Below are positions 16,918 to 25,641 of a stretch of DNA of 64,000 bases, in pieces. This stretch comes from Guptibacillus hwajinpoensis (GTDB taxonomy: Bacteria; Bacillota; Bacilli; Bacillales; Guptibacillaceae). The stretch is taken from the NCBI RefSeq assembly GCF_005144865.1, contig NZ_SWFM01000001.1, positions 806,001 through 870,000 of the forward strand, written 5' to 3'. Positions within the stretch are counted from its first letter, which is position 1. Each line of letters starts with the position of its first letter. The translations under genes and the position numbers were made by a program. Below the pieces are notes generated by a model. It ran no database searches and was not told the DNA's origin. It saw nothing but the letters and a program-made list of their open reading frames with translations.

Positions 16918-17401
16918 AAAAGCGGAAGTGGCCGGTTAGACCCGGCAGGTACTGGAACCATCCAACTTGAACACGTTCTTTGTGTTCGAGTTGGATGGTG
17001 AAGTGACCGAGGGTCTGGCCACTGCAGCTAGATCTAACGAAAAGCGGAAACGAGCGTTTAGAAACGAAGATATTGGAGCTCTTGAACTAGAACACGCCCT
17101 TTGTGTTCTGGTGAAAGAGTGAAATATCGTAGTTTCTGCGAGTTGCAGCTAGATCTCATGAAAAGCGCAAGCCCCCGTTTAGCCTCGACAAGCGCTGGAG
17201 CCTACCAAAAAGAGCACGTTCTTTGTGTTCATTTTGGTAGGTGAAGCGATCGAGAGGCTGGGGGCTGTAGCTGGATCTAACGAAAAGCGGAAGTGGCCGG
17301 TTAGACCCGGCAGGCACTGGAACCATCCAACTTGAACACGTTCTTTGTGTTCGAGTTGGATGGTGAAGTGACCGAGGGTCTGGCCACTGCAGCTAGATCT
17401 C
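16918..17401 (+). repeat. Four tandem 122-bp structured repeat units
   Basis: Units begin with AAAAGCGG or AAAAGCGC at 16918, 17040, 17161 and 17283 (periods 122, 121, 122, then 119 to a fifth partial start at 17402). Each has an outer stem (7 bp, a 4-nt bulge, 6 bp), an inner arm of up to 18 bp with a GTTCTTT-type loop, and ends with GCAGCTAGATCT or similar. The stems differ in sequence but mostly stay paired. Units 1 and 4 are nearly identical. The array starts within the selenoprotein stop codon. A related array lies at 48857-49190. Confidence 0.9.
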
Positions 17402-17443
17402 AAAAGCGAAACTGGCTACACCCCGCCATTCCCAAACCCAGTT

Positions 17444-17533
17444 TCGCGGATATAATTTGATTTTCGCGGATATATCGAAAATATCGCGGATATATTTCGT
17501 TTTTCGCGGATATATCATGAATTTCGCGGATAT
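17444..17533 (+). repeat. Five iterons of exactly 20-bp period
   Basis: TCGCGGATAT recurs at 17444, 17464, 17484, 17504 and 17524. The conserved part is about 13 bp (TTTCGCGGATATAT), the remaining bases vary. The fixed 20-bp step puts all copies on nearly the same DNA face. It lies between the 122-bp array and the aceA terminator. Confidence 0.88.
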
Positions 17534-17608
17534 CTGCTTGATTCTGTTTTGCATATGGCTAATATTACTAAGGTTGGAGCATAACTCTTAATTACCAGGC
17601 TATCTCAA

Positions 17609-17640
17609 CCAAAAAACCGGCTGAAATTCAGCCGGTTTTT
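17609..17640 (-). terminator. Terminator of the glyoxylate operon
   Basis: AACCGGCTGAA/TTCAGCCGGTT stem with a one-base loop extension, flanked by A and T runs on both sides, so it can act in both directions. Confidence 0.9.
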
Positions 17641-17644
17641 CATA

Positions 17645-18922
17645 TTATTTCGATGTAAATTGCTCTTCTTCTGTTGAACCCTTAAGTGCAGTTGTAGAAG
17701 AAGTTCCACCTGTAATAACTTGTGACACTGTATCAAAATAACCCGTTCCAACTTCACGTTGGTGTCTAGTTGCGGAATAACCATCCACTTCACTAGCGAA
17801 CTCTGCCTGTTGCAGTCTTGAGTAAGCAGCCATACCGTGATCTTTATAGTCTCTTGCCAATTCAAACATACTGTGGTTAAGCGCATGGAATCCTGCAAGC
17901 GTAACGAACTGGAACTTATAACCCATTTTTCCTAGTTCACGCTGGAATTTAGCAATTGTTTCATCATCAAGCTTTTTCTTCCAGTTAAACGATGGAGAGC
18001 AGTTATACGCGAGAAGTTTTCCAGGGAATCTTTCGTGAATAGCATTTGCAAACTTTTGCGCTTCTTCAAGATTAGGCTCTGACGTCTCACACCAGATGAG
18101 ATCTGCATATGGTGCATATGCAAGTCCTCGTGCAATCGCTTGGTCAAGACCAGGTTTTGTATAGAAGAATCCTTCAGGAGTCCTCTCGCCTGTTAGAAAT
18201 TCATGGTCATACTTATCTACGTCACTTGTAATAAGATTAGCCGCATTAGCATCTGTTCTTGCAATAATTAGCGTTGGTACTCCCATAACATCTGCTGCAA
18301 GACGCGCTGAAATTAAGTTCTTCACCGCCTGCTGTGTTGGAAGGAGGACTTTACCTCCAAGATGGCCACACTTCTTCTCGGACGATAGTTGATCTTCGAA
18401 ATGTACTCCTGCAGCACCTGCTTCAATCATCGATTTCATTAGCTCAAATACATTCAATGTACCACCAAAACCAGCTTCTGCATCAGCAACGATCGGAGCA
18501 AACCATTCTCTTTCATGAATCCCTTCAGAATGCTCAATTTGGTCGGCTCTTTGAAGAGCTTGATTAATGCGCTTCACAACTTGCGGCACACTGTTAACAG
18601 GATACAAACTTTGATCAGGGTACATCTGTCCAGAGAGGTTAGCATCTGCGGCGACTTGCCATCCGCTTAAGTATATGGCTTTCAAGCCAGCTTTCACCTG
18701 TTGAACCGCCTGGTTACCTGTTAGTGCACCAAGAGCATTTACGAAATCCTCTTCGTTCACAAGTTTCCAGAGACGTTCAGCTCCTCTTTTAGCAAGAGTA
18801 TATTCGATTTGAATCGAACCTTGAAGCTTAAGTACATCTTCAGGTGAATATGGTCGTTCAATACCTTTAAATCTTTCCTGTTTCCAGTTCTCTTGAATAG
18901 ATGCTGTTTTTTCATTCGTCAT
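17645..18922 (-). CDS. aceA: Isocitrate lyase
   Basis: Splits isocitrate to glyoxylate and succinate, the first step of the glyoxylate shunt. The 425-residue length is normal. The catalytic [14 protein letters not shown] motif lies near residue 183 (Cys in place). Other family blocks are [18 protein letters not shown] and [10 protein letters not shown]. It begins with AGGAGGAAACC. It is the last gene of a three-gene unit. Confidence 0.96.
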   Translation of the reverse strand: MTNEKTASIQENWKQERFKGIERPYSPEDVLKLQGSIQIEYTLAKRGAERLWKLVNEEDFVNALGALTGNQAVQQVKAGLKAIYLSGWQVAADANLSGQMYPDQSLYPVNSVPQVVKRINQALQRADQIEHSEGIHEREWFAPIVADAEAGFGGTLNVFELMKSMIEAGAAGVHFEDQLSSEKKCGHLGGKVLLPTQQAVKNLISARLAADVMGVPTLIIARTDANAANLITSDVDKYDHEFLTGERTPEGFFYTKPGLDQAIARGLAYAPYADLIWCETSEPNLEEAQKFANAIHERFPGKLLAYNCSPSFNWKKKLDDETIAKFQRELGKMGYKFQFVTLAGFHALNHSMFELARDYKDHGMAAYSRLQQAEFASEVDGYSATRHQREVGTGYFDTVSQVITGGTSSTTALKGSTEEEQFTSK

Positions 18923-18956
18923 TATGGTTTCCTCCTAGTTATGAGTAAAATTTAGA

Positions 18957-20024
18957 TTATACGGTCAACTCATTCGCTGTTTCCATTAATGTAATACAGT
19001 CATTTCGCTTCTTCCAGATCTGGTTAGGTTCAGGCATATAGTGGTTATAAATGGCGTTCACCATGTCAATCGTATTGATATCAGATACACAGGTTCCATC
19101 AAACCCTTCAACTACTCCAACTGTTTCCAATTCAAATTGTTCTAACGTATTCGTAGTTTTATCACAACCTTTAATAGAATTATCACAAATGACATGCGTG
19201 CTTCGTTTGTGACCAACTTTTATTAAGTATCGAGCGGCATCGGTGATGTTTTCCATTTTATCTGTTTCATAATGGAGCCCGGCACAGTGATCCCTTAATT
19301 CATAAAGCATTTCTTCCGCTTGATATATACTATTACTTCCTAGTAGTACAGAAGCTTTAACTGTTCCTTCTAAAAGTTTCATCTCTCTTTCAGCGAAAGA
19401 GAAAACTCTGTTCCAAAATCTTGCTTCATAGTAAGACGTAAATCCTGTTAATCCGAAATAGGGTGCAGATCTTTTTTCCAACAATGGAACCGTGTTATGA
19501 AACAGGTATAATCCAAAATCAAATAGTCCAGCTGACATTGCTGTTCCATCCACGATTACGTTCTCTTCTTTCATGTTCCACTGTCGTGGGATCATCATGA
19601 ATGAAGTAGGATATACGTTCACATTGTTGCTATATTGTTTAATTTCTTCATTTACATTTGCGTGTGAATTCATTCGTTGATTATAAGGTGAAAACTGGTC
19701 GCTCATAAAATCAGCAGCAAAAAGTCTTGCACCCATCTTTAATGAGCTTCGAAGTCGCTCTTGATCTAAAGCAGAATGTCTAACCATTACGCGACGATCT
19801 TGAAGGTCTGCTCTAACAGGCTTAACAGTCCAGTTAGTTTCACGAACGGATTTCGTATTTGGAAGAAATCCTTTTTGCTCTTCCTCGCTTTGCTTTACAA
19901 GCTCGTGAAGATCTCTCATTTCTGTTTCAAATTGACGATGAAGTTTCAGAAGAAACTCCATCGCTTCCTGTGTCAAAAGGCTTCTTCCGTTAGAGTTAAC
20001 GCTTTCACATTTCTCCTCAATCAT
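18957..20024 (-). CDS. Short, divergent malate synthase A-like protein
   Basis: The 355 residues align by eye with the N-terminal and middle parts of malate synthase A (usually about 530). PNTKSVRETNWTVKPV-RADLQDRRV near 56-78, IPRQW (145-149, normally RPRGW), IVDGTAMSAGLFDFGLYLFHN near 157 and GFDGT (307-311) are kept. The metal-binding Glu expected in an LIET-type segment is absent: positions 227-230 read LLGS. The C-terminal helical plug that carries the catalytic Asp is lacking. It lies between the Cys-rich gene and aceA, with GAGGGG upstream. Activity is doubtful; it may be regulatory or a noncanonical enzyme. Confidence 0.75.
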   Translation of the reverse strand: MIEEKCESVNSNGRSLLTQEAMEFLLKLHRQFETEMRDLHELVKQSEEEQKGFLPNTKSVRETNWTVKPVRADLQDRRVMVRHSALDQERLRSSLKMGARLFAADFMSDQFSPYNQRMNSHANVNEEIKQYSNNVNVYPTSFMMIPRQWNMKEENVIVDGTAMSAGLFDFGLYLFHNTVPLLEKRSAPYFGLTGFTSYYEARFWNRVFSFAEREMKLLEGTVKASVLLGSNSIYQAEEMLYELRDHCAGLHYETDKMENITDAARYLIKVGHKRSTHVICDNSIKGCDKTTNTLEQFELETVGVVEGFDGTCVSDINTIDMVNAIYNHYMPEPNQIWKKRNDCITLMETANELTV

Positions 20025-20035
20025 CGCTTCCCCTC

Positions 20036-20182
20036 CTATTCTAAGCGACCGCTACTATTACAGCGATGACACCCTACGCAACCTTCACCCTCACAGTGAT
20101 GACACCCTTCTGTTTTTCTTTCCTTCCCATTACAATGCGGACATTCCAACTCACCATTTCCATAACATGTATAACAATCCAT
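20036..20182 (-). CDS. Cys-rich mini-protein with DnaJ-type zinc fingers
   Basis: A 48-residue protein with nine cysteines. CxxC pairs at 3/6, 14/17, 27/30 and 38/41 are each followed by residues of the DnaJ central domain pattern CxxCxGxG (for example CYTCYGNG, CHHCEGEG), plus Cys35. GGAGGAA lies before the ATG. The stop TAG is part of TAGGAGGGG, the ribosome site of the next gene. It is the first gene of the glyoxylate operon. It may bind zinc or act as a small chaperone or partner of the following protein; function is unknown. Confidence 0.75.
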   Translation of the reverse strand: MDCYTCYGNGELECPHCNGKERKTEGCHHCEGEGCVGCHRCNSSGRLE

Positions 20183-20200
20183 TTTTACTTCCTCCTATCT

Positions 20201-20240
20201 GTTATAATACAATTTGTTTTATTTGTTAGTATTATATAAC
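20201..20240. promoter_or_regulatory. Inverted repeat over the -10 region, possible operator
   Basis: GTTATAATAC (20201-20210) is repeated inversely as GTATTATATAAC (20229-20240), covering the -10 box and the start of the leader. No regulator is known; the shape is that of a dimer binding site. Confidence 0.4.
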
Positions 20241-20260
20241 AACATTCAAAAAAGGTTCAA
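20231..20260 (-). promoter_or_regulatory. Sigma-A-type promoter of the glyoxylate operon
   Basis: TTGAAC at 20255-20260, 18 nt, TATAAT at 20231-20236, read on the minus strand. It lies about 50 nt before the mini-protein start. Confidence 0.65.
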
Positions 20261-20350
20261 CCTATTTTTCTAAAAAATAAAAAAACTGTGAATTATACAA
20301 AACACAGCTCAAACATTTACTTATTTTGTTTAAAATTACCTAAAAGAAAC

Positions 20351-20376
20351 AAAAAAAGCGCGTGCTCAGCACGCGC
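20351..20376 (-). terminator. Terminator of the M48 protease gene
   Basis: A perfect GCGCGTGC/GCACGCGC stem with a 3-nt loop, followed by seven T residues on the minus strand. Confidence 0.92.
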
Positions 20377-20423
20377 AACTGTATCAAACAGTTTTTATCA
20401 AAAATTCTATTAGCCACCTAATC

Positions 20424-21806
20424 TTACTGTGATAGAAGTTTCAAATGTTCTGTATCTTCCATATCTCCCGCAAGATCAATAGCAGTCATTCCCTGATCAT
20501 CTTGTGCGGAAGAGTCAGCACCGTAGTCAAGTAATTGTTCAGATATTTTGAGGTTGTCTGGTTGCTCACTATAAACAGAATAGAAAAGGGGAGTCCATCC
20601 GTCTATATCCTTAAGATTCGGGTCTGCTCCTGATTCAAGAAGACGGTCAACTTTCGTGATGGAACCTTCTTCTATTGCAATGACTAGAGCACTAATACCA
20701 AAATCATCACGCTCATCAGGGGACAGACCATGATCAAGGAGTTCCTGAAGTATTCTTTCATCTTCGCCATACCTAGCTGCATAATGGAGAGCATTCCAAC
20801 CATCCACATCTGTTTCATTAAGGTCCTCTTCAGTTAGTAGAGCATGAAACGTATCGTAATCATCTGCCATTATAGATTCCATTAATGGGGTTGCTTCAGC
20901 ACCTCCATAAAGTATCTCATCTGAAAAAGCGGCAGAAAAGACCGGTACAATATACTGTGAAGTGAGTACAACAGCTCCAGCACTACCTCCTACAACAACG
21001 AAAAGGACGATTGAAAGAATAGCGAGTTTCCTACGAGGTGCAGGAAAATCTTCTTTCTGTCTCATTTCCATAAGATGCTCTACTGCAGCAATTCGTTTAG
21101 GTAGAGCTGGATGTGTTGAAAGCTTCTCACTTAGCCATACAAAGAAACTCTTCTCTGATTGTAACTGTTCAATGTAAGCATCTTGGTTAACATTATGATA
21201 CAAACGTTTTCCAACAGCTAGAATTGTTAAGGCATTACTCGCTCGTTCACCACTATTGATCATGTTAGCTGCCATTCGATCACACGTATACTCACACGCT
21301 CTTGAGTACGCCGCTCCCAAAAAAGGAATAATATTTCCGGGCAAAAGGAGCATCTGTTTAAGTATATGATTTCGTTTTATGTGAGCAAGTTCATGAGCAA
21401 TAATAAAGGTTACTTCTTCCTCAGCTTCTTCTTCTATTAATTCAAAGATATCCGAATACAGGACAACCATATTGCGACCTAGTAGTCTTGTTGCAAAAGC
21501 ATTCAGTATTCCTGATGATTCAACAACATATACATCTGGTACTTTTCCAATCTCCATTCTTGTCGATAAATCAATCACTCTCTCATAAACCTTTGGGTAT
21601 TGAAGTGGGCTTATCTTTACACCATTACTTCGGATTTGACCGATTTTAATTCCATGAGCAAAGATAGATACAAGCCATAAAGCAATAGCTATAGCTACAC
21701 CTAAAATAGAGAAAAATAATAACAGATACATGACGATACTAAATACGAGTAAAACAATAAATAAAGATTGCTCTGAAGAAGAAATAAGTTTCTTGGAGTC
21801 GTTCAT
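20424..21806 (-). CDS. M48 family metalloprotease fused to ankyrin repeats
   Basis: A 460-residue membrane protease. Two close hydrophobic segments fill about residues 14-52. The zinc motif HELAH (138-142) is followed by the third-ligand region ACEYTCDRMA near 185. A further membrane segment lies near 260-282. The C-terminus (about 310-460) holds four ankyrin repeats, for example GWNALHYAARYGE and GADPNLKDIDGWTPLFYSV. M48 enzymes (HtpX-like) degrade membrane or exported proteins. An ankyrin addition is uncommon and may bring substrates or partners. It is a single gene with its own terminator. Confidence 0.88.
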   Translation of the reverse strand: MNDSKKLISSSEQSLFIVLLVFSIVMYLLLFFSILGVAIAIALWLVSIFAHGIKIGQIRSNGVKISPLQYPKVYERVIDLSTRMEIGKVPDVYVVESSGILNAFATRLLGRNMVVLYSDIFELIEEEAEEEVTFIIAHELAHIKRNHILKQMLLLPGNIIPFLGAAYSRACEYTCDRMAANMINSGERASNALTILAVGKRLYHNVNQDAYIEQLQSEKSFFVWLSEKLSTHPALPKRIAAVEHLMEMRQKEDFPAPRRKLAILSIVLFVVVGGSAGAVVLTSQYIVPVFSAAFSDEILYGGAEATPLMESIMADDYDTFHALLTEEDLNETDVDGWNALHYAARYGEDERILQELLDHGLSPDERDDFGISALVIAIEEGSITKVDRLLESGADPNLKDIDGWTPLFYSVYSEQPDNLKISEQLLDYGADSSAQDDQGMTAIDLAGDMEDTEHLKLLSQ

Positions 21807-21890
21807 TTTTAAGTCACAATGTTCCTTTCCTAAGGGGGATAGATTAATTATACTTTTATTCTCGTACCCTGGTAAGTTTCTTTTTATACC

Positions 21891-21917
21891 AAAAAAGCAC
21901 CCATATTGGGCGCTTTT
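21891..21917 (-). terminator. Terminator of the thioredoxin-like gene
   Basis: AAAAGCACCC/GGGCGCTTTT stem with a short loop, followed on the minus strand by TTTTTTGG. It overlaps the stop codon by two bases. Confidence 0.8.
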
Positions 21918-22245
21918 AGGTCATCATTGTAATGATCCGATTAATAGAAGAACGGAATGATTCTATATTCACAAATCGTGCTTCCCTAATTGACTCTTTT
22001 CCTTCAACGTATAGCAATAGAACAGGAATTGTAAATACAGAGAACTCTCCAGCTGCTTCAGGAATCTCATGTACGTTAAGCTTGCCACTCTTTATTTGTG
22101 TAAAGTCTTTCAGTACTTCCTCTACTTGAGGTAATAAGGCGTGACAAACGGAACAATTCGTTCCATAAAGATATAGAAAATAAAGAGATTCATGAATAAG
22201 ATTCCGCTTAGCTTCTTCTAATGTTACATCTTCCACCTTTAACAC
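21916..22245 (-). CDS. Thioredoxin family protein
   Basis: A 109-residue cytosolic protein with the thioredoxin fold. The active site is NCSVC (Cys pair at about 31 and 34) followed by a long helix, and the cis-proline is in FTIPVLLLY. The redox partner is unknown. The gene is preceded on the same strand by the DUF1206 gene, about 20 nt away, so they may be one unit. Confidence 0.85.
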   Translation of the reverse strand: MLKVEDVTLEEAKRNLIHESLYFLYLYGTNCSVCHALLPQVEEVLKDFTQIKSGKLNVHEIPEAAGEFSVFTIPVLLLYVEGKESIREARFVNIESFRSSINRIITMMT

Positions 22246-22265
22246 CTACTTCATTCGTTAATCTA

Positions 22266-23105
22266 TTATGATATATTCATTCTTCTATTTTTGGCAATGA
22301 CGAACATAAATATCCCGTATGCTATTAATCCAAATGCAACGACTCCAAGAAGAATCGCTCCATGGGACTGCTTTGCAAGTTCTGATAAAGCGCCATCAAG
22401 TCCTTTTGTTTTATCCGGATCAGCTGTAATAGCCGTTTGGATAATAAAAACACCGATGAGACCGAAAACAACTCCACGTGCAGTAAACCCAAATTGGCCA
22501 ACACGTTTTCCCCACCATTCTTCTTGATTGTGCATTTCATGTTGCTTGAGATGCTTCATAAAGGATTTCTTATATGCTCGAACTGCTTGATAGATTCCAA
22601 ATACGACAAAACAAAGGCCAACAAACCCAAGTACCCATTGACCAAATGGCTGTCCTAATAATTTGGAGGACCATGATTGCTTACCACCAGATGATGAACT
22701 TCCAGCTCGCATAATGATGGAAACAGCACTGTAAGCGAGGAATAGGTGTATAATTCCACTACTGAAATAACCGATTCGGCTTCCTAAAGCCCTCATGCCT
22801 GTTCCTTTATTATCCGGATCTTTAAAAGCCTGAATAATCTTCCACGAAGCATATCCTATCAAACCAATAGCCAATAACCAGAGTAGTGCCTCGCCAAAGG
22901 GTTTACTTGCTATTGTTGTAAAAGCCCCTTTGGAATCTGTTGTTTTCCCACCTGGTCCAAGAGCTGCTTGAGCAGCTAGTATTCCGATTACAAGGTAAAC
23001 TATCCCTTTTGCAATGTAACCCATTCTAGCAAAACCTCTGATCCAAGGCTTAACGTCATTTGTTGCCTGACGTGCTTTCGCTTTTGCAGCGTTACCTGTT
23101 TCCAT
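22266..23105 (-). CDS. DUF1206 membrane protein
   Basis: A 279-residue protein with six predicted membrane segments arranged as three similar halves. Each copy starts with RxGYxAKGIVYLVIG-like sequence: ARMGYIAKGIVYLVIGIL near 26, GSRIGYFSSGIIHLFLAY near 110 and QFGFTARGVVFGLIGVF near 203. This is the DUF1206 pattern. Function unknown. GGAAGGAG precedes the start. Confidence 0.88.
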   Translation of the reverse strand: METGNAAKAKARQATNDVKPWIRGFARMGYIAKGIVYLVIGILAAQAALGPGGKTTDSKGAFTTIASKPFGEALLWLLAIGLIGYASWKIIQAFKDPDNKGTGMRALGSRIGYFSSGIIHLFLAYSAVSIIMRAGSSSSGGKQSWSSKLLGQPFGQWVLGFVGLCFVVFGIYQAVRAYKKSFMKHLKQHEMHNQEEWWGKRVGQFGFTARGVVFGLIGVFIIQTAITADPDKTKGLDGALSELAKQSHGAILLGVVAFGLIAYGIFMFVIAKNRRMNIS

Positions 23106-23220
23106 GTAATATCTCCTTCCGATTTATCTAATAATTAGTCCGTTAGTTCTATTCCCATAAACCATTACTTTCAACCCAAAAATGTTGCAGAGAAAATATA
23201 TAGTTTTCAAGTGAGAACTA

Positions 23221-23258
23221 AAAATAGCACTGAAAACGAATCCAGCATTCGTTTTCAG
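23221..23258 (-). terminator. Probable terminator of the mnt operon
   Basis: CTGAAAACGAAT/ATTCGTTTTCAG, a 12-bp stem with a 5-nt loop, followed on the minus strand by TGCTATTTTTAG. It lies about 120 nt after mntD; nothing else is visible in this gap. Confidence 0.7.
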
Positions 23259-23380
23259 GGCTGCTAATTGAGGAGATAGACTTGTGGGAACAAGCTATCG
23301 CATTTTCTTACTATACTATAGATCACATAATTTTCATATAGTTTAGAATCATTTCTTTTGTAATTCATCGCGTTAAAATA

Positions 23381-24265
23381 CTAAGACTGTTCAGCAACAA
23401 TACTTCTTTTCGCTATGATTTTTGACATTAATCCATGTTTCGGTGAAAGGATGAACGTCATTGCAAATATTAGCCCAGCTATAGATGCCATTGATCCTGA
23501 AATGGAAATGTTCCAAACTAGTGCAGCATAATAACCACCGATTGCTGCTATAACACCGATCGCTGCACTTATGACCAACATGACCAGAAGTTTATCTGTT
23601 AGTAAATAGGCTGTTGCCCCAGGCACAATAAGCATCGCTACGACCAGAATAGCCCCAACGCTATCAAATGACGCAACTGTTGTAATGGACACCATTGACA
23701 TGAGTAGATAATGAATAAACATGACTGGTATTCCGATTGCTGAAGCCAATGCAGGATCAAAAGAACTTATTTTAATCTCTTTATAGAATAAGAATATTAA
23801 AATTAAGTTGATTAATAGAACACTACCTAGCATCCATACAGCGGATGGTCCTAGATCCATTCCTCCAATCGTTAACGTATTCCAAGGAATGAATGTAATT
23901 TCGCCCATAAGCGCATGATTAACATCAAGATGGACTTTACCTGCAAAGGCTGAAAGAAGAATAACTCCAAATGCGAATAGCGAAGTAAACACAACGCCTA
24001 TTGCAGCATCTGATTGCACTCCACTTGAGTCGAGAACCTGCACTAGAAAAGCTGTTAGCAAACCGATGATTCCTGCTCCAATGAGCATATATATTCCTTC
24101 AAGAGAGTGACTCACGAGGTACGCAAGCACTATACCAAGTAGTACGGTATGGCTAATTGCATCTGCTAGCATGGCCATTTTTCTTAGAATAAGAAAGCAG
24201 CCTACTATACCGCATGTCACTCCCACTAAAGACCCTGTTAACATGATCCATGCTCCGTAGCTCAT
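23381..24265 (-). CDS. mntD: Manganese ABC transporter permease MntD
   Basis: A 294-residue ABC-3 family permease with eight or nine hydrophobic segments. Together with MntC it forms the membrane channel for Mn2+. It starts four bases inside the end of mntC (ATGA). The order ATPase-permease-permease after the binding protein is that of B. subtilis mntABCD. Confidence 0.9.
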   Translation of the reverse strand: MSYGAWIMLTGSLVGVTCGIVGCFLILRKMAMLADAISHTVLLGIVLAYLVSHSLEGIYMLIGAGIIGLLTAFLVQVLDSSGVQSDAAIGVVFTSLFAFGVILLSAFAGKVHLDVNHALMGEITFIPWNTLTIGGMDLGPSAVWMLGSVLLINLILIFLFYKEIKISSFDPALASAIGIPVMFIHYLLMSMVSITTVASFDSVGAILVVAMLIVPGATAYLLTDKLLVMLVISAAIGVIAAIGGYYAALVWNISISGSMASIAGLIFAMTFILSPKHGLMSKIIAKRSIVAEQS

Positions 24266-25629
24266 GATGATTTCACCTCTCTTTTTCGTTTATTAATACC
24301 TTTTGATTCCATGTTAGCAAAGTAGTATTTCTCACCTTTAGCAAAATGCGCAGGATCGAGCTGTGGTGTATGCTCATGTGTCGCCATTAATTCCATTAAC
24401 TCTTTTAAAGTATCTGAAGGAATTTCGTCATACTCCCATGCATCATTTGCTGCTAATTGAAGATAAGCAAATCTCATTTCATACATTGTGTAAATTTCAA
24501 ACAAGCGATTATTGAATGTAACCTCATAGGCTTCCTTAGCACCTGTTTCCGTTAATCCCCATTCTCCACCTGATTGGTTCAATAGTCCTTCTCTATTAAG
24601 TAGCCGAAGATTTTTATTGAGCATTCGATTCGCCATTCTTCTTCTAGTAATCAACTGCTCACGTGAGAATAACATGCTCTGATTAGAGAGACTCGCTTCT
24701 TCAGCAAGGTCATACATCGTTTGGAGTACTGTCTCTCTTGCAACACGTTTACGAATCCTGTATAGTCTCAACCCTTTTGAAACTAGACCACGATTCGGAG
24801 CAAAAACAAGTGATATCACAAAAATGAGCGTTGCAGCTACAACAATCACTGGTCCAGTTGGTAAGTTACTCGCCATTGAACTTAGAATTGTACCTAGAAT
24901 ACCTGAAAGGGCACCTATTGTCCCTGCTACAATTACCATCCGATCAAGTCGATTTGTCCAGTATCTTGCAGCTATAGCGGGGGTTATAAGCATGGCAGCC
25001 ATTAAAATAACTCCCACTGCTTGTAAACCGATAACAACTGCACTTACAATGAGCGTCATTAATAAAGCATTTATAAAACCAGTTGGAAGTCCAATTCCTT
25101 TTGCAAACTGACGATCAAATGTAAACAACTTCAATTCTTTGAATAAGAGAAATGTAATGATTAGAAGCACAATCGCCACGCCTGATATGACTTTCACATC
25201 ACTACCAACAAGCGAAGCTGCCTGACCGAATATGAAGTCGTCAAGTCCGCTCTGGTTTCCGTTCTTAGATTGTGCGATTTTAGTAAGAAGGACGATTCCA
25301 AAACCAAAAAACACTGAAAGAACTAAACCTATTGCAGTATCTTCTTTAATTCTTGAGTGATTGATGATTACTTGAATGAAATAGGTTGCAAGTAAACCGG
25401 ATAGTGCAGCACCTACAAGAAACCATCCAATAGATTTGGTTCCATAAAGTAAAAATGCAAGGCAAATACCTGGTAATGCAGCGTGAGCCATTGCATCCCC
25501 AATCAAGCTCTGCTTTCGAAGGAGAGCAAAGCTACCAAGCACCCCACTCGCAATTCCGAGTAGAATGGATCCAAAGAGGACCCATTGTGTATTTGCATCC
25601 TGCAAAGTTGAGAGAAGCTCATTCCACAT
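24262..25629 (-). CDS. mntC: Manganese ABC transporter permease MntC with C-terminal HTH domain
   Basis: 455 residues. Residues about 1-285 are an ABC-3 family permease, and about 300-455 look like a DtxR-like winged helix region (RRRMANRMLNKNLRLLNREGLLNQSGGEWGLTETGAKEA). B. subtilis MntC has the same architecture. The tail may sense or regulate the channel; that is inferred. It overlaps mntD by four bases. Confidence 0.9.
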   Translation of the reverse strand: MWNELLSTLQDANTQWVLFGSILLGIASGVLGSFALLRKQSLIGDAMAHAALPGICLAFLLYGTKSIGWFLVGAALSGLLATYFIQVIINHSRIKEDTAIGLVLSVFFGFGIVLLTKIAQSKNGNQSGLDDFIFGQAASLVGSDVKVISGVAIVLLIITFLLFKELKLFTFDRQFAKGIGLPTGFINALLMTLIVSAVVIGLQAVGVILMAAMLITPAIAARYWTNRLDRMVIVAGTIGALSGILGTILSSMASNLPTGPVIVVAATLIFVISLVFAPNRGLVSKGLRLYRIRKRVARETVLQTMYDLAEEASLSNQSMLFSREQLITRRRMANRMLNKNLRLLNREGLLNQSGGEWGLTETGAKEAYEVTFNNRLFEIYTMYEMRFAYLQLAANDAWEYDEIPSDTLKELMELMATHEHTPQLDPAHFAKGEKYYFANMESKGINKRKREVKSS

Positions 25630-25641
25630 TTCAAGCCCTCC

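Noticed and set aside
16918..17401. CRISPR or insertion-sequence reading of the 122-bp repeats
   Set aside because: Neighbouring units are repeats of each other throughout, with no unique spacers, and there is no transposase or terminal duplication.
17444..17533. CRISPR array from the 20-bp repeats
   Set aside because: The conserved part is only about 13 bp, the spacing is a fixed 20 bp and there is no room for spacers of 25-40 bp; no cas genes are near.
23260..23380. Possible short gene in the gap after mntD
   Set aside because: No frame with a ribosome site or recognisable sequence is visible.
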